NCBI GenBank assembly: GCA_046052345.1
Contig: JBJOMN010000052.1
Coordinates: 1-49,319 of the forward strand
Origin: Pollutiaquabacter sp046052345
GTDB taxonomy: Bacteria > Bacteroidota > Bacteroidia > AKYH767-A > 2013-40CM-41-45
Length of the DNA: 49,319 nucleotides
Direction of reading: 5' to 3'
Position 1 is the first letter of the stretch, and each line of letters begins with the position of its first letter. This document shows positions 43,548 through 49,319 of the stretch, piece after piece. The notes under the pieces were generated by a model. It made no database searches and was not told the DNA's origin. It saw nothing but the letters and a program-made list of their open reading frames with translations. The translations under genes and the position numbers were made by a program.

Positions 43548-45269
43548 ATGAAACACCTGTCCTTTCCCGTATCACTTGTCCTTCTTTTTTTACTTGTAAT
43601 TCCCGCATCCTCCCAGCAACTGATGCACGGTGAACTTCTGGGCCGTGTAAACGACCAAGGGGTCACCTTGCAACTCATCTTCGCCGATTCCGCAGAAGTT
43701 CGTGTCGAGTACGGAACTGCTCAGGGCCTCTATCCATTCCGGACGTCCTGGCAACTTTTCGGCGACAGTGTTCCTGCAGAAATCGAACTTAACGGACTGG
43801 CTGCGAACACACGGTATTTCTACCGGGTGAATCATCGGCTACCGGGGGATACGGCATATTCGGCGCGTCCCGAATATAGTTTCCATACCAGCCGTCCGGC
43901 CACCGACAGTTTCACCTTCGTGGTACAGGCTGATCCGCACATGGATAACCAGACTGATACCGCCATTTACAGTCGCTGTCTGCAGAACCAACTCGAGGAC
44001 CAGCCGGACTTCATGATCGACCTCGGCGACAACGTCATGACAGATAAGCTGAAAAACGCTTCCAATGTCATCACCCGCGACACGATCATCTACCGGACCA
44101 GGTTGTTACGCTCTTATTACGAAAAGGCCGCTCATTCTGTCCCGCTGTTCCTGACACTTGGGAACCACGAGGGCGAGGCCGGCTGGCTGTTGAACGGCAC
44201 CCCCAACAATCTTGCTGTGTGGAATACGTTGGAGCGAAAAAAATATTATCTCAACCCCTTTCCCAACGGTTTTTTCTCCGGCGACACGACGAATCATCCC
44301 TATGTCGGCAGGAGGGAGAATTATTATTCATGGACATGGGGTGATGCACTGTTCGTCGTGCTGGACCCCTATTGGTACACTTCTCCCAAACCGGATTCCC
44401 TGCACGGGTGGAACTGGACACTGGGACTGACGCAGTACGAGTGGCTTCGCCAGACTTTACAGCAGAGCCAGGCTACGTATAAATTCGTCTTCAGCCATCA
44501 GCTTGTCGGTGGTGATCCGGACGGTCGCGGCGGAGTGGAATTCGCGGACCGGTACGAGTGGGGCGGTAACAACCTGGACGGCACTTACGGATTCTCGGCC
44601 AATCGCCCCGGGTGGTATAAACCCATCAAGGAACTTCTGGAAGAGAACAGGGTCACCATCTTTTTCCATGGACACGATCATTTTTTCGCCAAGCAGGACC
44701 TTAACTGCCTGATCTATCAAGAGTGTCCTCAGCCCGGACATTTCAATTTCATGAATGCCAATCAGGCACCGGTATACGGCTATCTGCAGGGACAGATCCT
44801 GCCCAACTCCGGCCATCTCCGGCTGACTGTCGATCCTTCCGGTGTCCGCGTTGATTATGTACGTGCCTATAAGGCGGCCGACGAGACGCCTACCCGTCGC
44901 AACAAGGATGTCTCGGCCACCTATTTCATCGGGCCGGTGAATTGCTATGACTCGATGACTACCGGCGTTCCTGTCGTATGGAATGTCCATTATCCCGAGG
45001 ACCGCGTTTATCCGAATCCTTTCACAGACAGGACGGCAATCGCTTTTTCCTTGTCTTCAACGGCCAAAGTGAATGTAGTGATCACTGACATGTCCGGAAG
45101 AACGATCCGGCATCTCCTGAAAGAAAGTACTGTGCCTGCAGGCGACTTCCAAGTCGACTGGGACGGGACCTCTGACACGGGGGCACGCGTTGCCACCGGA
45201 ATCTATAATTACCGGCTGACCATCGATGGAAAATCAACGAGGTCCGGGAAACTCATACTTGAACAATGA
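43548..45269 (+). CDS. Purple-acid-phosphatase-like secreted enzyme 2, T9SS cargo
   Basis: A 573-residue paralogue of the preceding protein with the same layout. Signal peptide (VIPASSQ), FN3-like domain (VRVEYGTAQGLYP), metal motifs D129-P-H131, LGDN (159-162), GNHE (205-208), FSHQLVGG and GHDHFFAK, then a type IX sorting domain of the FlgD-like kind (VYPNPFTDRTAIAFSL, VDWDGTSDTGARVATGIYNY). The fourth region differs from enzyme 1 (SHQ against AHH), so substrate range may differ. ATG 43548 is used; an in-frame TTG at 43539 overlaps the previous stop. The stop overlaps the next start (ATGA). Confidence 0.9.
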   Translation: MKHLSFPVSLVLLFLLVIPASSQQLMHGELLGRVNDQGVTLQLIFADSAEVRVEYGTAQGLYPFRTSWQLFGDSVPAEIELNGLAANTRYFYRVNHRLPGDTAYSARPEYSFHTSRPATDSFTFVVQADPHMDNQTDTAIYSRCLQNQLEDQPDFMIDLGDNVMTDKLKNASNVITRDTIIYRTRLLRSYYEKAAHSVPLFLTLGNHEGEAGWLLNGTPNNLAVWNTLERKKYYLNPFPNGFFSGDTTNHPYVGRRENYYSWTWGDALFVVLDPYWYTSPKPDSLHGWNWTLGLTQYEWLRQTLQQSQATYKFVFSHQLVGGDPDGRGGVEFADRYEWGGNNLDGTYGFSANRPGWYKPIKELLEENRVTIFFHGHDHFFAKQDLNCLIYQECPQPGHFNFMNANQAPVYGYLQGQILPNSGHLRLTVDPSGVRVDYVRAYKAADETPTRRNKDVSATYFIGPVNCYDSMTTGVPVVWNVHYPEDRVYPNPFTDRTAIAFSLSSTAKVNVVITDMSGRTIRHLLKESTVPAGDFQVDWDGTSDTGARVATGIYNYRLTIDGKSTRSGKLILEQ

Positions 45270-46909
45270 AAAAACAACTGATTCTACTCTTCGCTGCACT
45301 GACCGCACTGCAGCTGACGGCTCATGATTTGCACCAGGGAAACGCGGCGGTCCGCGAATGGCACATAAAAGGGGGCACCCACCGTCATCTCAAGGGTTCT
45401 TTTTTCCTGATGCGGAACGACACGGTGTACCTGGAGGACCTTCACGGGGATATCAGACACGTACTTCTGTCCGATCTTTCTGACCAGGACCGGAAATTCG
45501 TCCTTGAAAAACAGCAGCGCGTGGAAGCGCTCAATAAGGCCTACCGTAACGCAGCCATCAAGCCTTCGATGCCTGTTCATTCCGGCGGAAGGGCGGAGGA
45601 ATCATTTCCATATGCTGCCGTCGCCTATCTGTGTGCCGGTTCCTTTGCAGCTATTCTGGTCCTCCGACTGAGAAAAGGCCGTCGCGAACATGCATTGCTG
45701 TTATGTGCAGGAGCAGTGGCGACAGCACTTGCCGGGTTCACCCATCAGCAACAGCATACGGCACATACGGTGACCGATCCGTTGTTCATGGATTCCGCCT
45801 TCGCGTATTTCCATCCGGAGGTGAATACGTTCTGGGACACGACCTATTTCCATGTCGAGTCGAAAGGCATCCCGCTGACCCACGAGATGATGACCGGTAT
45901 CACCAAGTGGCAGCAACAGGTACCGATTCCGCAGTGTTATATCGGAAACAACTCCTGGAGCATACCGCTGAATCCTGTTCTGGCGCAGACGCCGGTTCCC
46001 GTAAGTCCGCAACATTTCATACGCGGAGCCGTTGCCGTTGCTGTCAACGGCGTTCCGATCTTCAATCCGTATACCAATACGGGGGTGGATGCTTTTCTGG
46101 ACGGACAGTTGGATAATTTCGGAGGACATTCCGGACGGGCTGATGACTACCATTACCATACGGCGCCGTTACATTTGTACGGCACCGTACCGACTACGCT
46201 TCCCATCGCTTTTGCGCTTGACGGTTTTGCAGTGTACGGCTCCAGTGAACCCAACGGCTCTCCGATGGCTCCGCTGGACACCAACAACGGACATTTCGGT
46301 TCGAACGGCGTCTATCATTATCACGGAGTCGCAACAGCTCCCTACATGATCGGCTACATGGTGGGACAGGTGACGGAGGATACTACCCTGCAGATCGTTC
46401 CGCAGGCCAGGGCCTTTCCGGTGCGTCCATCGCTCACGCCGCTGAACGGGGCTGTCATCACCGGTCATCGCCCGAACGGTCTGGGCAACGGGTATACGCT
46501 TATCTACACGCTTTCCGGTCAGACCGATTCGATCGAATACCACTGGTCGCAGACAGGACAATACCAGTACAACTTCTATACTGCCGGCACCGGAATACCG
46601 GTCACACAGAACTACAACGGATTCTCGCAATGTTCGGTGCCTACTGCGGTTGCGGGCACCGCTGTGCAGGAGCCCGATGTGTACGTCTATCCCAATCCTG
46701 CGAGAGGCCTCATCCGTTTCTCCTTCCCGACCGATGCAGCACGTGCAGCCGTCAATTCCGTACGCGCCTATTCCGCTGACGGCACTGAAGTGTATCGCAC
46801 GAATTCCTGTCCGGAACTGATTGACGTATCCGCTTGGAATGCCGGTTCCTATTTGATCGTCCTGCAGACAGAAAGCGGACGGATCATTCGTAAAATCGTA
46901 GTTCGCTGA
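45266..46909 (+). CDS. SHD1-like and YHYH-domain protein, T9SS cargo with internal membrane segments
   Basis: A 547-residue protein with a mosaic layout. Signal peptide 1-19. Residues ~28-90 resemble an SHD1 domain (REWHIKGGTHRHLKGSFF, VLLSDLSDQDRKFVLEK). Residues ~113-165 contain two hydrophobic, probably membrane-spanning segments (AVAYLCAGSFAAILVLRL and ALLLCAGAVATALAGF) followed by a His-rich HQQQHTAHT. About 250-380 is the YHYH domain (VNGVPIFNP, DDYHYHTAP, GVYHYHGVAT), of unknown, perhaps metal-linked, function. The end (VYVYPNPARG to IIRKIVVR) is a type IX sorting domain. Membrane segments inside a cargo protein are odd, since exported cargo should pass through the periplasm. Start overlaps the previous stop by ATGA. 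Confidence 0.85.
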   Translation: MKKQLILLFAALTALQLTAHDLHQGNAAVREWHIKGGTHRHLKGSFFLMRNDTVYLEDLHGDIRHVLLSDLSDQDRKFVLEKQQRVEALNKAYRNAAIKPSMPVHSGGRAEESFPYAAVAYLCAGSFAAILVLRLRKGRREHALLLCAGAVATALAGFTHQQQHTAHTVTDPLFMDSAFAYFHPEVNTFWDTTYFHVESKGIPLTHEMMTGITKWQQQVPIPQCYIGNNSWSIPLNPVLAQTPVPVSPQHFIRGAVAVAVNGVPIFNPYTNTGVDAFLDGQLDNFGGHSGRADDYHYHTAPLHLYGTVPTTLPIAFALDGFAVYGSSEPNGSPMAPLDTNNGHFGSNGVYHYHGVATAPYMIGYMVGQVTEDTTLQIVPQARAFPVRPSLTPLNGAVITGHRPNGLGNGYTLIYTLSGQTDSIEYHWSQTGQYQYNFYTAGTGIPVTQNYNGFSQCSVPTAVAGTAVQEPDVYVYPNPARGLIRFSFPTDAARAAVNSVRAYSADGTEVYRTNSCPELIDVSAWNAGSYLIVLQTESGRIIRKIVVR

Positions 46910-46914
46910 AGACC

Positions 46915-48150
46915 ATGAAAAAAACCCTCTTGTTTTTTTTGTTTTGCTTGTTATCAGCCGGACTCCATGCCCAATACAACGGTACTGCTTCCGTGACTCA
47001 GGGTGAAGGAGATACCATAGCGGCTAACATATATGTCTGCGCCGGCGGCCGAGTAACGAATATCGGCACCATTACCGCATCCGACAGTACGGTGTGGCCG
47101 TTGCCTGCAGCCATCAATTATCTGAACACTTCATTTCCGTCTTCTTCCGACCTGTACAATTCCTGTAACGGTCATGCGTATGCCGATGCTGCATCGGCAC
47201 TTTCCGTGCTCAACGGCAGCGACATCGTCGAAATAGATTCCGGAGGCGACCTTTTCACGATGTACATATTCTCGGACAATTACTTTGAACTTTATATAAA
47301 CGGTGTGCCTGCCGGCAAAGACAACGTGCCATATACGCCGTTCAATTCCTCCATTGTGCGGTTCCGCGCATTCAGGCCTTTCACTATCGCCATGCTTTTG
47401 GTCGATTGGGAAGAGCACCTTGGCGTAGGCTGCGAAACGAACAATACCTTTTCCTATTACATAGGAGACGGCGGAATGGTCGCAGTCATCAAGGACCAGT
47501 TCGGGTCCACTGTCGCAACCACAGGCCCGTCCTGGAGAGCACAGACCTTCTATACGGCACCGGTCAAGAACCTGGGCTGTGTCTATGAGGTTTCCGGAGA
47601 GCGCAGAAGCGACACCTGCTCGACGACTTCCTCCAATAGCGGTGCATCTTACTACGGACTACATTGGCCTCGTCCTGCAGGTTGGGAATCGCAGGGATTT
47701 TCAGACGCGAACTTTCCTCCGGCGTACACCTATTCCAATACTACGGTAGGAGTCAATAACAAGCCTGCCTATACCAATTTCACTTCGATTTTCGACGACC
47801 CGTCCGATGATGCTCAGTTCATCTGGAGTTCGAATCTCATACTTGATAACGAAGTGCTTGTTCGTTACACCGTGCCTTCCTCCGGAACCGGAATCCGGCA
47901 AACAGGAGAAGATCCGCTCTTCGAGGTGTTTCCGAATCCTGCCGGCATCTTGACGAACGTCCGTCTCCGGAGGCACAAATCTCTCGTAGATTCTTACGAG
48001 CTGCGCGTGACCGATGTCCGCGGAAGGACAATCTGGAGTTGTTCTTCGTGTACGGACACGCTGCCCTCCTCCGCTTGGCCGGCCGGCATCTATACGGTAA
48101 GCCTGAGCACTGAAGGTGGAACGTATGACCGTAAATTAGTCATCCAATGA
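46915..48150 (+). CDS. Unassigned secreted T9SS cargo protein
   Basis: A 411-residue protein with a signal peptide (LLSAGLHAQ) and a type IX sorting domain (FEVFPNPAG to TYDRKLVIQ). The middle ~310 residues, rich in Ser, Thr, Asn, Tyr and Gly, look all-beta (MYIFSDNYFELYINGVPAGKD, FTIAMLLVDWEEHLGVG) and resemble lectin-like or PA14-like folds only in general character. Several cysteines (YNSCNG, VGCETN, LGCVYE) may form disulfides. It lies five bases after the YHYH gene and overlaps the next start by ATGA, so it belongs to the cluster and is probably displayed with its neighbours. Confidence 0.8.
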   Translation: MKKTLLFFLFCLLSAGLHAQYNGTASVTQGEGDTIAANIYVCAGGRVTNIGTITASDSTVWPLPAAINYLNTSFPSSSDLYNSCNGHAYADAASALSVLNGSDIVEIDSGGDLFTMYIFSDNYFELYINGVPAGKDNVPYTPFNSSIVRFRAFRPFTIAMLLVDWEEHLGVGCETNNTFSYYIGDGGMVAVIKDQFGSTVATTGPSWRAQTFYTAPVKNLGCVYEVSGERRSDTCSTTSSNSGASYYGLHWPRPAGWESQGFSDANFPPAYTYSNTTVGVNNKPAYTNFTSIFDDPSDDAQFIWSSNLILDNEVLVRYTVPSSGTGIRQTGEDPLFEVFPNPAGILTNVRLRRHKSLVDSYELRVTDVRGRTIWSCSSCTDTLPSSAWPAGIYTVSLSTEGGTYDRKLVIQ

Positions 48151-49319
48151 GGAAGGATTTGTTTTTTGCCGCGCTTTTGCTGGGGTGCATGCATGTTTCC
48201 TATGGCCAGCAGGCGGCACGTACGATGCTTCGGTTACCGGATACCGGACAGAACAACAGTTATACTTTCACCTTCGGAGAAGACAGTGACTACCTCATCC
48301 ATGCGCCCGCCTTTACCGTGCACGGAGACGGTACTGTTACGGATACGGTGACCGGTCTCATGTGGGCAGCAACCGACGGCGGGGAGATGACGTTCGAAAA
48401 CGCACGCATTTATACCGATTCACTGACGCTTGCGGGCTACACCGATTGGCGCTTGCCGTCGGCCAAAGAGCTTTTCAGCATCCAGGATCTTCAGCGTTCA
48501 AATCCCTCTCTGGACCCTGCTGTTTTCACGGCCGGCACTGCGGAGTATTGGTGGTCTTCTGAAACTCAGGTCAATGATTCGACCAAGGTATGGGTCACCA
48601 ATGCGGGAGGCGGCATCGGCAACCATCGTCGCGTGGAGACGATCAGTGCAGGAGGCACGAAGCGCTTCCATGCGCGGGCCGTACGTCAGCCCTTGGCCTC
48701 AACGATGGTCAGCAGTCGTTTTACCGATAACGGTGACGGATCGGTGACGGATCATTTGACGGACTTGGTATGGCAGTCCGTGCCGTATGTCGATTCCCTG
48801 ACCTGGGAGCAGGCGCTGGGATACGCGGATACGCTCGGTTTGGCAGGTGAAACCGACTGGCGGCTTCCCAACATCAAGGAGCTGCAGTCACTTACCGATT
48901 TGCAGCACTATAATCCCTCCTTCGACACCTCCTATTTCCACACACCTTCACAGGGAAAATACTGGTCATCAACCACTTTGCAGAATCAGCCGCTTCAGGC
49001 ATGGTATCTGGATTCCCGTTACGGCATCACCACGTATTCGCCAAAGACGGCCAGGAACCTTCTGTCGTGTGTGCGGGGAAACACGACTATAAGTACTTTC
49101 GTCGCACCTGTCGTTGCAGCTCCTTCGGAATCGGTGGTCTATCCGAATCCTTTTACTGACAGGTTTGCGTTGTCGGCTGCCCTGACCGGTTGCACCGTAA
49201 CTATTACGGACCTTTACGGCAATCAATTCTATGAGGGAAGGGGCCTGGAATCCTTCGACTTTTCGTCGCTTTCGTCGGGCATTTACGTGTTATCATTTCC
49301 TTTTACAGACTTCCCTGCG
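48147..49319 (+). CDS. DUF1566-domain T9SS cargo protein, cut by window edge
   Basis: The frame starts at ATG 48147 (overlapping the previous stop) and stays open to the last base, 391 codons. A signal peptide (AALLLGCMHVSYGQ) precedes two DUF1566/Lcl-like domains, each with the GDGTVTDTVTGLMWA-type opening, a WRLPS.KEL or WRLPN.KEL motif, NPS(L/F)D and a YWWSS or YWSST motif. A type IX sorting domain begins at VVYPNPFTDRFALS and continues to the edge (SSGIYVLSFPF), so only a few residues should be missing. DUF1566 is common in exported proteins of unknown role and resembles C-type-lectin-like modules. Confidence 0.9.
   Translation, partial: MRKDLFFAALLLGCMHVSYGQQAARTMLRLPDTGQNNSYTFTFGEDSDYLIHAPAFTVHGDGTVTDTVTGLMWAATDGGEMTFENARIYTDSLTLAGYTDWRLPSAKELFSIQDLQRSNPSLDPAVFTAGTAEYWWSSETQVNDSTKVWVTNAGGGIGNHRRVETISAGGTKRFHARAVRQPLASTMVSSRFTDNGDGSVTDHLTDLVWQSVPYVDSLTWEQALGYADTLGLAGETDWRLPNIKELQSLTDLQHYNPSFDTSYFHTPSQGKYWSSTTLQNQPLQAWYLDSRYGITTYSPKTARNLLSCVRGNTTISTFVAPVVAAPSESVVYPNPFTDRFALSAALTGCTVTITDLYGNQFYEGRGLESFDFSSLSSGIYVLSFPFTDFPA

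Overview
The window comes from a member of the Bacteroidota. Evidence: seven predicted secreted proteins end in type IX secretion sorting domains (six 'YPNP'-type, one CHU_C/type B); a SprB-repeat adhesin is followed by a PorP/SprF-like partner; the metal-efflux pump is a CusA-CusC fusion of the kind common in this phylum; and one promoter fits the Bacteroidetes TTG / TAnnTTTG pattern. Genus cannot be read from the sequence. By eye, bases 1-9000 are AT-richer than the rest, which fits horizontal acquisition.

Region 1-13143 is an accessory island ending at a tRNA-Ser(GGA) gene. It holds a higBA toxin-antitoxin pair, an IS3-family element with an unusual nonsense codon and a scarred right end, a McrBC-like modification-dependent restriction pair (AAA+ GTPase with MrcB-type N-terminus, plus a DUF2357/PD-(D/E)XK nuclease), and a two-gene operon of a probable HEPN ribonuclease and an unrecognised Rossmann-like partner. 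Next come a LamG cargo protein, a DUF2846-like protein and a gene-free stretch of tandemly duplicated tRNA-end sequence with strong hairpins, one of which can fold as a four-way junction.

Region 13365-27727 is more ordinary chromosome: a DUF4153 membrane protein, a VOC protein, small unknowns, an ankyrin protein, the 1463-residue SprB-repeat protein with its PorP/SprF partner, a lipoprotein cytochrome c coupled to a DsbA/SpxH-like thiol oxidoreductase, and a translationally coupled PLP aminotransferase and FAD monooxygenase.

Region 28000-29890 is a phototrophy module: a proton-pumping rhodopsin (D80/T84/E91, retinal lysine K223, Met at the spectral-tuning position) followed by the Blh retinal-forming dioxygenase. 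An intrinsic terminator lies between them and changes where blh must start. Region 30070-32089 carries a lipoprotein, a DinB-like protein and an AlkD-like glycosylase. Region 32266-37763 is the CusA-CusC fusion with its CusB adaptor. Region 37769-41751 holds a large ABCG-like transporter with an N-terminal TerB-like extension and a lipoprotein.

Region 41911 to the window edge is a tightly packed, partly translationally coupled run of five type IX cargo genes: two paralogous purple-acid-phosphatase-like enzymes, an SHD1-YHYH protein with internal membrane segments, an unknown, and a DUF1566 protein cut by the window edge. This cluster and the HEPN operon are the best candidates for undescribed systems.
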